DNA from: Hyphomicrobium_A sp963812795
Lineage (GTDB): Bacteria; Pseudomonadota; Alphaproteobacteria; Rhizobiales; Hyphomicrobiaceae
Reading direction: 5' to 3'
DNA length: 64,000 nucleotides
Assembly: GCA_963812795.1 (NCBI GenBank)
Contig: CAWEWG010000014.1
Location: 124,001-188,000 of the forward strand
Shown here: piece by piece, positions 54,110 to 63,630 of the stretch
Layout: every line of letters starts with the position of its first letter
Numbering within the stretch: position 1 is the first letter of the stretch
The notes under the pieces: generated by a model
Databases searched by the model: none
What the model was told of the DNA's origin: nothing
Seen by the model: only the letters and a program-made list of their open reading frames with translations
Translations under genes and position numbers: made by a program

Positions 54110-55297
54110 TCAAGCGTCCTTGCGGTAAGGGCCGTACGCGGCAAGCTCAGTGATGCTCTCGGCCACCGCCGTACGCTCGTCCTGCAGATAGCGGGCGATG
54201 GCGCGCCGCAAGCCGGGATCGGCGATCCAGTGCGCCGAGTAGGTCGGTGTCGGCATGTAACCGCGCGCCAGCTTGTGTTCGCCCTGCGCGCCGGCCTCGA
54301 CGCGCGCCAGGCGATGCGCGATGGCGTAGTCGATGGCCTGGTAGTAGCAGACCTCGAAGTGCAGGCACGGATGCGGCTCGAGGGCGCCCCAATAGCGGCC
54401 ATAGAGGCAATCGCCGCCGATGAGGTTGAGCGCACCGGCGATGTAGCGGCGTCCGCGCTTGGCCATGATCAGCAGGCAGCGATCGGCCATCGAGGCGCCG
54501 AGCAGAGAAAAGAAGCGGCGGTTGAGGTAGGGCTGCCCCCACTTGCGGCTGCCGGTATCGGTGTAGAAGTCGAAGAACGCGTCCCAGTGCTTCTCCTTGA
54601 TGTCGGCGCCGGCCAGGTGCTCGATGACGATATCGCCGCTCAGCAGCGCTTGCTCACGCTCCTTGCGCACCGCCTTGCGCTTGCGCGAGGCGAGGCTGCC
54701 GAGAAAGTCCTCGAACGTCGCGTAGCCTGCGTTACTCCAGTGGAACTGCTGGTCGTTGCGCAACAGATAGCCTTGCGACCCGAGGGCCTTCCACTCGCGT
54801 TCGCCGAGGAACGTCACGTGCACCGATGAGGCACCTAGCCGGTCGCATAGCGCGGCTGCGGCCGAGGCCAGCACATTGGTGTAGTAGGCGGTGTCGGCGT
54901 CGGCGCGCACCAGCAGGCGCCGCCCGGGAACCGGCGTGAAGGGCACGGCGATCTGCAGCTTGGGGTAATACCTGCCGCCGGCGTGTGCATAGGCCGACGC
55001 CCAGGAATGATCGAAGACGTACTCGCCCGTGCTGTTGAGCTTGGCGTAGCACGGCGCGCAGGCGGCGATGCCGCCGGCGCCGTCGTCGATGGTGATGTGC
55101 TGCGGGATCCAGGCGGTGTGACGTTCGCCGACGCTGCCCGATTCCTCCAAAGCCAGGAGAAACGCGTGCGCGATAAAGGGATTGAACGTCGCCGCATCGG
55201 GATTCGCGCACGCGTCCCATGTGTCGGCATCGATGTCGGCGATGCGCGCCGCGATGCTGGCGACCGCCTTCCGCTCCTCGCCCTCATTGACGCTCAT
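54110..55297 (-). CDS. GNAT/FemAB-like protein of the COG3146 (DUF482) family
   Basis: 395 residues. Family hallmarks: AATFNPFIAHAFLLALEESG near the start, SRKRKAVRKEREQAL, FFDFYTDTGSRKWGQPYLNR, and the late LHFEVCYYQAIDYAIAHRLA and GEHKLARGYMPTPTYSAHWI. Predicted acyl transferase with paired GNAT folds, of unknown substrate (often labelled peptidoglycan biosynthesis without proof). Follows the GDPD gene by 41 nt. Confidence 0.88.
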   Translation of the reverse strand: MSVNEGEERKAVASIAARIADIDADTWDACANPDAATFNPFIAHAFLLALEESGSVGERHTAWIPQHITIDDGAGGIAACAPCYAKLNSTGEYVFDHSWASAYAHAGGRYYPKLQIAVPFTPVPGRRLLVRADADTAYYTNVLASAAAALCDRLGASSVHVTFLGEREWKALGSQGYLLRNDQQFHWSNAGYATFEDFLGSLASRKRKAVRKEREQALLSGDIVIEHLAGADIKEKHWDAFFDFYTDTGSRKWGQPYLNRRFFSLLGASMADRCLLIMAKRGRRYIAGALNLIGGDCLYGRYWGALEPHPCLHFEVCYYQAIDYAIAHRLARVEAGAQGEHKLARGYMPTPTYSAHWIADPGLRRAIARYLQDERTAVAESITELAAYGPYRKDA

Positions 55298-55338
55298 CGG
55301 CCAACGCTTGCTCTCTTCGGTTCACGCCCGCCCGCGCC

Positions 55339-56088
55339 CTAGGGCTCGTATCCCTCGAAGATCGGCGCGTCGGCCCAGCGGGCAGCCGTGTCGCGCTGCT
55401 CCGGCGTTCGCACCGTCCACGTGAACAGCGGCAGCCCCAAGACCTCGCGCGTGTAGCGCGTGACCGGGGTGGGCAGAGCGTTGATGTCGTAGGCGTAGAA
55501 ATCGGGAGCCGCCGGGCCGGATTCAAGCAAGTGCGTCAGGCTGTAGGCGCGCTCCGGTCCGAGCTTGCCGCGCCACCAGCAGTCGCCGGCGAATAGTCCG
55601 GACACGATGCCGCGTGGGATCTGCGGCGCCAGCTCGCGGATGCCGGTCATGACCGCCGGGTCGAACGACATCAGCGCCAGCGGCCCGCGATAGGACGCCG
55701 CGGTCTTGGCGATAGCTTGCAGGAAGCGCACATCCGGCGCGTCCCATTCGCTCTTGATCTCGATCAGCAGCGGCTCGCGGCCGCCGACGAGCTCGAGCAG
55801 ATCGCCAAGCTCGATCATGTTGCCGCCGCTGTTGCGGTAGGCGAGCTTTTTCAGCGCCGCCACTTCATGCGCGGCGAGCGGGCCCTCCGCCTCGATCAGG
55901 CGTTCGAGGGTGAGATCGTGAAACACCATAGGGGTCGAGCAGCCGGCGGGGCGCACATCGCATTCGATGCCGTAGCCCTTGGCGATGGCCGCCTCGAAAG
56001 CCGCCACCGTGTTCTCGACGACGCCTTTTGCCGCATCGTGCAGCCCCCGGTGCGCGATCGGCTTCAGGAAGGCCGAACGATCGCGCAT
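55339..56088 (-). CDS. Glycerophosphodiester phosphodiesterase
   Basis: 249 residues. TIM-barrel GDPD with IAHRGLHDAAKGVVENTVAA, the E-C-D metal pair in GIECDVR, VFHDLTLERL, and LLIEIKSEW. Cytosolic, so acts on imported glycerophosphodiesters. Starts 8 nt after the RidA gene, so probably one operon. The segment RPAGCSTPM deviates from the usual ADG loop. Confidence 0.9.
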   Translation of the reverse strand: MRDRSAFLKPIAHRGLHDAAKGVVENTVAAFEAAIAKGYGIECDVRPAGCSTPMVFHDLTLERLIEAEGPLAAHEVAALKKLAYRNSGGNMIELGDLLELVGGREPLLIEIKSEWDAPDVRFLQAIAKTAASYRGPLALMSFDPAVMTGIRELAPQIPRGIVSGLFAGDCWWRGKLGPERAYSLTHLLESGPAAPDFYAYDINALPTPVTRYTREVLGLPLFTWTVRTPEQRDTAARWADAPIFEGYEP

Positions 56089-56096
56089 GGCTTGCC

Positions 56097-56564
56097 TCAG
56101 CGGTCGAGCAGCAGGACGGCGTCGACCTCGACGGCGCAGCCGAGCGGCAGGCTCGGAACCCCGACGGCGACGCGCGTATGGCGGCCCTTGTCGCCGAGAA
56201 CGTCGACCATCAGGTCGGAAGCGCCGTTGATCACCTGCGGGTGCTCGGTGAATTCCGGAACGGCGTTGACGAAGCCGTTCAACCGCACGATCTGCGCGAT
56301 GCGATCGAGGCTGCCGATCGCGGCCTTCGCCTGGGCGAGAATGTTCAGGGCGCAAAGGCGCGCCGCCTCGCGCCCTTCGACGACCGACATTCCGCCGCCA
56401 AGCCGGCCCGCGACAATGCTGCCGTCGGCCGCCTTGGAGACCTGGCCGGATATAAACAGCAGGTTGCCGGCGAGGAAGAACGGCACGTAGTTGGCGACTG
56501 GGCTCGGCGCACCGGGCAGCGTGATACCAAGCGTCGCAAGACGCGCCTCGACCTTATCGTCCAT
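56097..56564 (-). CDS. RidA-family protein
   Basis: 155 residues, YjgF/YER057c/UK114 fold: YVPFFLAGNLLFISGQVSKA, CALNILAQAKAAIGSLDRIA, and the terminal LPLGCAVEVDAVLLLDR. The catalytic Arg of true enamine/imine deaminases is plausibly the one in RHTRVAVGV. First gene of the RidA-GDPD-GNAT-HIT run. Confidence 0.9.
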   Translation of the reverse strand: MDDKVEARLATLGITLPGAPSPVANYVPFFLAGNLLFISGQVSKAADGSIVAGRLGGGMSVVEGREAARLCALNILAQAKAAIGSLDRIAQIVRLNGFVNAVPEFTEHPQVINGASDLMVDVLGDKGRHTRVAVGVPSLPLGCAVEVDAVLLLDR

Positions 56565-56719
56565 GCTGCTATCCTTCCGCCTCGATGGTCGGCTAGACGA
56601 CCCCTGTCGCTCGCCTTTTTGACCGGGGCGCCCCATCTTGGCAATGGCGTCCCGGCCGCCAGGTAACGGGACTTAACTTGTCTGGGGTAGGCTGCGCCCA
56701 AAAACGACCTCGAGGAAGA

Positions 56720-57718
56720 ATGTCCCAGTTAGCCAAGGTCTTGTGTGCAGCCGCGATCAGCGCGGCAATGCTGGCGACGCCTATCAGCAACTCGCAGGCA
56801 CAAGTCGGCGGCAGCGCGGTGCAATTCCGCCCGCACCGGGCCGTCTATGACATCAGCTTCGACCATGCGACGCCCGGTTCCGGCGTCGCCGACATGACCG
56901 GCCGCATGGTCTACGAGATGACCGGCAGTAAATGCGGCGAGTACGCGCAGAGCATGCGCTTCGTCACCCGCATGACCAACCAGGAAGGCGTTGCCCAGGT
57001 CAACGACCTGCGCACCTCCAGCTTCGAGGAGCTGGCCGCGCACCGCCTGCGGTTCTCCTCCAGCCAGTACGAGAACCAGAAGCTTTCCGAGGCCTCGCAA
57101 GGCAGCGCGGGGCCCGGCAACGGCTCTTCGTTCACCGAGGTTAAGCTGACGAAGCCGGCGAAGAAGACGGTGAAGCTGCCGTCGGACATCTACTTTCCCA
57201 TTCAGCATTCGCTGGCGCTGGTGCAAGCCGCGCGCGCCGGCCACAGCCAGTTTACCGCCAACCTCTACGACGGCTCCGACAAGGGTGAGAAGTTCTACGA
57301 GACGAGCGCGGTGATCGGGCCGCGCGCCGCGCCGGGGAACGTCTTGGCATCGACGAAGGGCGCCAATGGCGACAAGCTCGCCGAAATCGCCTCCTGGCCC
57401 ATCGCCATCGGCTACTTCGAGCCAGGCCCGACGCGCCTCGATGCGCTGCCGACCTACGAGCTGTCGTTCCGCTTCTACGAGAACGGCGTGTCCTCGCGGC
57501 TCTATATCGACTACGGCGACTTCGCCATCCGCGGCGAATTGAAGGAGCTGACTTTCCTCGAGGAAGGCAAGTGCGAAGGCGGTGCGCCACCGCCCGAGTC
57601 TCCGTCAAGCGCTGAACTCGGGATCGTCGATCTCGCCGGCGATCTCGACCAGCGCGCGCCGCGCCGGGGCGATGTCCTCCGGCGGCACGCCGTCGGAAGC
57701 GCAAAAGACCAGCAATAG
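56720..57718 (+). CDS. eipB: Cell-envelope integrity protein EipB (DUF1849)
   Basis: 332 residues. Signal peptide AAISAAMLATPISNSQA, then HRAVYDISFDHATPGSGVAD and GRMVYEMTGSKCGEYAQSMR. C72 and C285 are spaced like the disulfide pair of Brucella EipB. It is a periplasmic beta-spiral protein important for envelope integrity in Brucella. The C-terminal 45 residues run over the convergent DUF3572 gene by 114 nt and look unlike the family. A shift near 57600 would give a natural stop at 57613, so the true end may be there. Confidence 0.88.
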   Translation: MSQLAKVLCAAAISAAMLATPISNSQAQVGGSAVQFRPHRAVYDISFDHATPGSGVADMTGRMVYEMTGSKCGEYAQSMRFVTRMTNQEGVAQVNDLRTSSFEELAAHRLRFSSSQYENQKLSEASQGSAGPGNGSSFTEVKLTKPAKKTVKLPSDIYFPIQHSLALVQAARAGHSQFTANLYDGSDKGEKFYETSAVIGPRAAPGNVLASTKGANGDKLAEIASWPIAIGYFEPGPTRLDALPTYELSFRFYENGVSSRLYIDYGDFAIRGELKELTFLEEGKCEGGAPPPESPSSAELGIVDLAGDLDQRAPRRGDVLRRHAVGSAKDQQ

Positions 57719-57898
57719 GCTCTCGTCCTGCAGCAGGTGCTCCAGCACCGCGGCGAGAATGCGCGGGGAACGCGCCTCGGCGCGCAGCTCTGCCGGCCCG
57801 AGCCCGGTCAGCGTCAGGAACCGCACCAGCCGATCGGTGTCGCCGGCCAGAAACAGCAACGCCGATACGCCAATCGATTCCGCCCGGTCGCTCTGCAT
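57605..57898 (-). CDS. DUF3572 family protein
   Basis: 97 residues from the ATG at 57898 (GTG 57919 is an alternative). Shows SIGVSALLFLAGDTDRLVRF, LTGLGPAELRAEA and LEHLLQDESLLLVFCASDG. Small helical protein found beside divK in Hyphomicrobiales; function unknown. Reads away from divK, so the 173-nt gap between them holds divergent promoters. Confidence 0.85.
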   Translation of the reverse strand: MQSDRAESIGVSALLFLAGDTDRLVRFLTLTGLGPAELRAEARSPRILAAVLEHLLQDESLLLVFCASDGVPPEDIAPARRALVEIAGEIDDPEFSA

Positions 57899-57976
57899 GC
57901 GCCTCAACCTCGAATTCACCTAAACGTCGAAAGATATACATATCGCGTTCAGTTGCGTCCGCCGTTCGGCCATTCA

Positions 57977-57991
57977 TTAACTGTTGGTTAC
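57977..57991. promoter_or_regulatory. Candidate CtrA box upstream of divK
   Basis: TTAA (57977-57980), 7 nt, TTAC (57988-57991): three of four bases in the second half-site match the CtrA consensus. It lies 80 nt before the divK ATG. In Caulobacter divK transcription depends on CtrA, so the placement makes biological sense. Confidence 0.45.
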
Positions 57992-58071
57992 GCCTTCGCC
58001 AGCAAACTCCCCGCCGAACGGGCCCGCAGAATCGGTGCAAAAAGGGGTCGGGGAGTGCGAGCGGCAACATC

Positions 58072-58506
58072 ATGAACATTCAGGAGACCAGCACTGCCGG
58101 AGCGCGTCAGCCCGTGCCGCGGGCCAGCGGCGGCAAGACGGTGCTGATCGTGGAAGACAACGAGCTCAACATGAAGCTCTTCCACGACATTCTCGCCGCG
58201 CACGGCTACGCGACGATCCAGACCCGCAATGGCCTGGAGGCGCTCGAGCTGGCGCGCCGTCACCGCCCGGCACTGATCCTGATGGACATCCAGCTGCCGG
58301 AGGTCTCGGGCCTGGAGGTCACCAAGTGGATCAAGGAGGACGACGATCTGCGGCACATCCCCGTCGTCGCCATCACCGCCTTTGCGATGAAGGGCGACGA
58401 GGAGCGCATCCGCTCCGGCGGCTGCGAAGCCTACATCTCCAAGCCCATCTCCGTCGGCAATTTCCTCGAGACGGTGCAGCGCTTCGTCGGTGAACCGCGC
58501 GCCTAA
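58072..58506 (+). CDS. divK: Single-domain response regulator DivK
   Basis: 144 residues, one receiver domain. Phosphoacceptor D72 in LILMDIQLPEVSG, acidic pocket E28-D29, and the switch Thr/Lys in AITAFAMKGD and ISKPISV. It relays cell-cycle phosphate to DivL/CckA and so controls CtrA. The first 20 residues are a non-conserved tail. Followed after 24 nt by pleD, the standard divK-pleD order. Confidence 0.95.
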   Translation: MNIQETSTAGARQPVPRASGGKTVLIVEDNELNMKLFHDILAAHGYATIQTRNGLEALELARRHRPALILMDIQLPEVSGLEVTKWIKEDDDLRHIPVVAITAFAMKGDEERIRSGGCEAYISKPISVGNFLETVQRFVGEPRA

Positions 58507-58530
58507 CCAGTAACAGCGTATTGAGCGAAG

Positions 58531-59908
58531 ATGACCGCTCGAGTTCTCGTAGTCGACGATATCCTTGCAAACGTGAAGCTGCTCGAAGCTCGGCTGTCGG
58601 CCGAGTACTTCGACGTGCTCACCGCCTGCAGCGGCGCAGGAAGCCATCGACATCTGCGAGCGCGAGCGCGTCGACGTCGTGCTGCTCGACGTGATGATGC
58701 CGGGCATGGACGGCTTCGAGACCTGCCGCCGCCTCAAGTCGAACCCGCAGACGCATCACATCCCCGTCGTGCTGGTCACGGCGCTCGATCAGGTCGTCGG
58801 ACAAGCGTGCGCGGCCTGCAGGGCGGCGCCGACGACTTCCTGACCAAGCCGGTCGACGAGATCGCGCTGATCACGCGGGTGAAGAACCTGGCGCGGCTCA
58901 AGACGCTGACCGACGAAATGCTGATGCGCGCCCTCACCGGCCGGCAGATGGGCATGAGCGAGGACGCGGCGCTGCTGAAGGCGCTGTCGGAGGAGAAGGG
59001 CCGCATCCTCGTCGTCGACGATGATCCGCGCTCTGCCGCCCGCCTCGTCGATTGGCTGGCCATCGCCGCACGACCCGGTGCTGGCGACGATCCCGCAGGC
59101 GGCGCTGGCCGAGCTCGCCGAACGAAGACTTCGATCTCGCTCATCGTCAGCCTGACGCTCGCAGGCGCCGACGGCCTGCGGCTGTGCTCGCAGGCGCGCT
59201 CGGCCGACCGCACCCGCCATCTGCCGATCATCATGCTGGTCGAGCCTGGCAACGAGGCGCGGCTGCTGCGCGGCCTCGACATGGGCGTCAACGACTACAT
59301 CATGCGCCCCGTCGATCAGAACGAGCTGCTGGCCCGCGTGCGCACGCAGGTAAAGCGCAAGCGCTACTCGGACCATCTGCGCAACCGGCTGGAAGAGAGC
59401 ATCGAGGCCTCGATCATCGACTCGCTGACCGGTCTGCACAACCGCCGCTACATGGAAACGCATCTGACGACGCTGGTCGACGACGCGCGCCACACCGGCC
59501 GCTCGCTGTCGGTGCTGCTGGCCGACATCGACCATTTCAAGCAGGTCAACGACACCTACGGCCACGACGTCGGCGACGCGGTGCTGAAGGAGTTCTCCGC
59601 CCGCTTCCGCCGCAACACGCGCGGCATCGATCTGGCTTGCCGGTTCGGCGGCGAGGAGTTCCTCGTCATCATGCCGGACACGGCGATGGCGCGCGCCTAC
59701 CAGGTGGGCGAGCGGCTGCGCGTCTCGATCGCGTCCGACGCCTTTCCCGTCAAACCCGGTCTCGGCATCCACCTGACCGCGAGCGTCGGACTTGCCACAC
59801 TCGAGCGCGCGGATGACACACCCGAGACGGTGTTTCGTCGTGCCGACAGCGCGTCTGTTTGCCGCCAAGCGGCGCGGACGCAATCGCGTTGCGGCGAACG
59901 CGGCATAA
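58531..59908 (+). CDS. pleD: Diguanylate cyclase response regulator PleD, many frame breaks
   Basis: Two receiver domains plus GGDEF domain. Receiver 1: VLVVDDILANVKLLEARLSA, D-box VVLLDVMMPGMDGFE. Receiver 2: RILVVDDDPRSAARLVDW, then IVSLTLAGADGLRLC. GGDEF: DSLTGLHNRRYMETHL, RFGGEEFLV with inhibitory site RGID five residues before it. Extra bases appear near 58636, 59068, 59123, 59137 and 59854, and a mixed change (one extra, two missing) at 58797-58812. The intact C-terminus would end at 59908. Makes c-di-GMP during the swarmer-to-stalked transition. Confidence 0.88.
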
Positions 59909-60503
59909 CGGAAAGTCGTTCGAATTCAGAGGCCAACAACGCCGGCTCGTGCATCGGCGGCGCGAGTTTCTGCGCGTGAAAATCGCAGTGGCTGGATCGT
60001 TCTCGAGCGCGTCCCAAATCGTGGTGATGAATTCGACACAGTCAAAGCATAACTTGCGTTAACCAGAGTCCTCTGTCAGATTACCGTTTCGTGTGGGGGG
60101 TCGCTAGAATTCAATATTGTTCGAGCGACTACGGATGCGACGGCCGTATCCTCACAGATCGAATTTTGGTTTTCCGCACTGTCAGGTCCGCCGCATTTCC
60201 TGATAGCGCGGGAAAATCGTGGCTTGGTCTCAGCGGCTAGAGTGGCCTCCTCGTTGAAGCTGCATCGGACCAGCCACGGCACCAGGCGGGGAGTCAACGC
60301 CCTCTTTGACAAACCATCTGGTTACTAGACCAGGGTCCGTGGCTTTCTCGGACTAACTACCCCGCTGCCGGGTTTAGTTGCGGGCCCTGGTCAAGTCACT
60401 CGACCAATTCCCAACATCCTCGAAATGCTCTGTGCGGTGTCGTGCATGCCGGCGCTTTTGCGCGCCTTCAATGAGGGGTGCAGGATCTAGGCCCGCACGC
60501 GCC
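59909..60503. other. Gap without a supported gene
   Basis: About 595 bp between pleD and rpmG, slightly less GC-rich than the neighbours. A 78-codon minus-strand frame at 60076-60312 exists but has no ribosome site or recognisable sequence. A palindromic stretch around 60319-60397 (CCAGGGTCC ... GGGCCCTGG) may form a hairpin. No RNA gene is visible. Confidence 0.4.
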
Positions 60504-60671
60504 TTACTTGATCTTCGTTTCTTTGAACTCGACGTGCTTCTTCACGACCGGGTCGTACTTCTTGAACACGAGCTTCTCGGTGCTCGTGCGCGGGTTCTTC
60601 TTCGTCACGTAAAAGAACCCCGTGCCGGCGGTCGAAAGCAGCTTGATCTTCTGCGTTACGGGCTTGGCCAT
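60504..60671 (-). CDS. rpmG: 50S ribosomal protein L33
   Basis: 55 residues: begins MAKPVTQKIKLLSTAGTGFF, then YVTKKNPRTSTEKLVFKKYD and ends FKETKIK. This is the alphaproteobacterial L33 without zinc-ribbon cysteines. Position downstream of DUF983, rnr and topA is conserved in Hyphomicrobiales. Confidence 0.96.
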   Translation of the reverse strand: MAKPVTQKIKLLSTAGTGFFYVTKKNPRTSTEKLVFKKYDPVVKKHVEFKETKIK

Positions 60672-60777
60672 GGCGGGGAAACCTGCTTCGGGAAGCTAAA
60701 ATTCTATCTGCTAGCTGCAGAGAGCGCGCACCATAGCCAGCGACGCTTGAGTGTCAAGCAACGTCGCCGCCCTGGCC

Positions 60778-61230
60778 CTATCCATTGGGGGTTGGCTCCG
60801 GCGTCGGCTGCGCCGGGTCGATCTCGTCGGGCCCGCCGAAGCCGTGCATGCGCAGCGCCCACTGCAGCCCGATGAGTGCGCCCTTCACGCGCGGCAGGAA
60901 CCACAGGCTCAGGCCTATGGTTAGCGGAAACCACATGGCGATGTGCAGCCAGTAGTTCGGGTGGAAATAATCCTCCACCATCATCACGCCCGCGACGATG
61001 AAGTGACCGACGATCAAGATGGTGAAGTAGGGCGGGGCATCGTCGGCGCGGTGGTGGTGCAGTTCTTCGCCGCAGCCGGCGCAGCTATCGGCGACCTTCA
61101 GGTACTTTCGATAGAGCATGCCTTGGCCGCAGGCGGGGCACTTCAGCGCTGTCCCGCGCAGCAATGCGCTCATGATGTCGCGCGCCGGTGGCTCGGAGAA
61201 TGTGGTCAGGTTCGTGGGCTCTTCGCGCAT
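60778..61230 (-). CDS. DUF983 family zinc-ribbon membrane protein
   Basis: 150 residues from the ATG at 61230 (GAGGAA upstream). Two CxxC pairs form a zinc ribbon (LKCPACGQGMLYRKYL and DSCAGCGEELHHH), followed by two membrane helices (FTILIVGHFIVAGVMMVEDY and LHIAMWFPLTIGLSLWFLPR). Function unknown; widespread between rnr and rpmG in alphaproteobacteria. Confidence 0.93.
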   Translation of the reverse strand: MREEPTNLTTFSEPPARDIMSALLRGTALKCPACGQGMLYRKYLKVADSCAGCGEELHHHRADDAPPYFTILIVGHFIVAGVMMVEDYFHPNYWLHIAMWFPLTIGLSLWFLPRVKGALIGLQWALRMHGFGGPDEIDPAQPTPEPTPNG

Positions 61231-61310
61231 GGGTTCCTCACGTCTGAGCCGGGAGCCTCGCGCCATGCGACAGCGGGGTCAATAGCGGAATGGGGCCGCG
61301 TCGTCGCACG

Positions 61311-63598
61311 CTAGCGCCGCCGCCGCCAGCCGCCCTTGTCGCGCGCGCCCTCGCCCGCGTGCGGGGCGGCGACACGGCCCTTCTTGCCTTCACTCAACAT
61401 CTCAAAGCGCAGGGCTCCCGCCGAGGGGATGGCCTCGACCAGCCGCACTTCCACCGTGTCGCCGAGCCGGAAGGTCTCGCCCGTGCGCTTGCCGACGAGC
61501 GCGTGCTGCCCCTCGATGTGATTGTAGAAGTCGTTGTGCAACGACGACACCGGCACGAAGCCGTCGGCGCCGGTATCCTTCAGGCGCACGAACAGGCCCG
61601 AGCGCGTCACGCCGGCGATGCGCCCGGTGAACGTCGCCCCGATGCGATCGGCGAGATGCGCGGCGATGAGGCGGTCGACCGTCTCGCGCTCGGCGGCCAT
61701 GGCGCGGCGCTCCGCGTCGGAAATTTGCTGCGCCACCTCGCGCAGGCGGCCGATCTCGCGCTCCTCGAGCCCACCCTCGCCGAGGCGTAGCGCTTTCACC
61801 AGCGCGCGATGCACGAGCAAGTCGGCATAGCGGCGGATGGGCGAGGTGAAGTGCGCGTAGCGGCGAGAGGTTCAGGCCGAAGTGGCCGATGTTGTCGATG
61901 TTGTACTCGGCCTGGCTCTGGCTGCGCAGCACCACCTCGTTGACGAGGTCGGCGACGGGCAGCGTCTTGGCGCGCGCGAGGATGCCGTTGAAGTGCCCCG
62001 GCTTCAGCGTCGACGCCTGCGGCAGCTTCATGCCGAGCGTGTCGAGGAAATCGCGCAGGCTCGACAGCTTCTCCTTCGAGGGCTGGTCGTGGATGCGGTA
62101 GACGACCGGCGTGTGCTTCTGCTCCAGCGTCTCTGCCGCGGCGACGTTCGCCTGGATCATGAACTCCTCGATCAGCCGGTGCGCGGCGAGGCGCTCGGGC
62201 GTCACCACCTTGGCGACGCGGCCCTTGCTCGTCGAGCAGGATCTTGCGCTCGGGCAGGTCGAGGTCGAGCGGCTGGCGCTTGTCGCGCGCCGCGGCCACC
62301 GCCGCATACGCGGCCCACAACGGTTTCAGCACGCGCTCGAGCAGCGGGCCGGCCTTGTCGGATGGCTGGCCGTCGATGGCGGCCTGCGCCTCCTGGTAGC
62401 TGAGCTTGGCGGCCGAGCGCATCATGGCGCGCATGAAGGCGTGGCTGCGCTTGTTGCCGTCCTTGTCGAAGATCATGCGCACGACGAGGCAGGCGCGGTT
62501 CTCGCCTTCGCGCAGCGAGCACAGGTCGTTGGAGATGCGCTCCGGCAGCATCGGCACGACGCGGTCGGGGAAGTAGACCGAGTTGCCGCGCATTTGCGCC
62601 TCGCGGTCGAGCTTAGAGTCCGGCGCGGACGAAGTGCGCCACGTCGGCGATAGCGACGAGCACGATCCAGCCTTCGGCGTTGGCGGGGTCGGTGTCGGGC
62701 TCAGCGTAGACGGCGTCGTCGTGGTCGCGCGCGTCGGGCGGATCGATGGTGACCAGCGGCACGTCGCGCAGATCGGTGCGGCCGGACAGCGTCGGCTCGG
62801 TCAGCGCCTCGCTCTCGCGTGATGACGCTCTCGGGGAAGTCGTCGGGGATGCCGTGGCTGTGCACGGCGATGAGGCTGATCTGGCGCTGGTCGTCGGGAT
62901 TGCCGAGCGATTCCAGCACGCGCGCCTGCGGGACGTTGAAGCGTCCCTTCTTGGCGAGGTCGAAGCGCACGAGATCGCCGTCCTTCGCCGGCGCCCTCGT
63001 CACCCTTGGCGATCGACCAGGAGCGCAGCTGCTTGCGATCGACGGGCTCGATGCTGCCGCCGCCGTTGCGGTGCGCGCGGAAGATGCCGATCAGACGCCG
63101 CTTCTCGCGCGGCAGCCGCTTGATCGGGAAGGCTTCGAAGCGATAGCCGGCGCTGGGATCGTCGATCTCGCTGATGCGCGCCAGCACGCGGTCGCCGACG
63201 CCGATGCTCGCCTCGATGTCGACCTCCGGCCCGCGCGCCTTGCGCGGCGTGATCAGGACTTCGGGCCGCTCGCCCTCTTCCTCCCACACGGCCGGCTTGG
63301 CGATGAGGTCGCCGTCGTCGTCGCGCCCCGTTACCTCGAGCACCGTGACCGGAGGCAGGCCGCCCTTCTTGCGCAGGCTCTTGCGATCGCCCGACAGCAT
63401 GCCGTCCTCGGTCATGCTGGCGAGCAGGCGGTTGAAGTCGATGCGTTGCGGGCCACGCATGCCGAAGGCGCGCGCGATCTCGCGCTTGCCGACCTTGGTC
63501 GGCGACGTCTTGATGAACTCGAGGATCTCGTCGCGGCCAGGCAGCCCGTCACGCTTGGGTGGGCCGCCTTTCTGGTTGCCCTTCGGTCTGCGTGGCAT
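61311..63598 (-). CDS. rnr: Ribonuclease R, frame broken five times
   Basis: 3'-5' exoribonuclease of the RNB family. In order: N-terminal helix-turn-helix (GKREIARAFGMRGPQRIDFN), cold-shock domains, the catalytic RNB loop (TIDPPDARDHDDAVYAEPD), RGNSVYFPDRVVPMLPERIS, and a C-terminal S1 domain (GATFTGRIAGVTRSGLFVRL). Each frame change is one extra base, near 62991, 62821, 62620, 62228 and 61863. Joined length is about 760 residues, normal for RNase R. It lies just downstream of topA on the same strand. Confidence 0.9.
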
Positions 63599-63630
63599 GT
63601 CAGGGTGCCTGGCGGAGGGTCATGGAGCGC

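Noticed and set aside
57605..57718. Functional significance of the eipB/DUF3572 overlap
   Set aside because: The EipB tail over the overlap is unlike the family, and a one-base correction gives a stop at 57613; more likely an error than a real overlap.
60076..60312. 78-codon minus-strand frame between pleD and rpmG
   Set aside because: No ribosome site, no recognisable sequence and no hydrophobic or repeat pattern; kept only as a note in the gap entry.
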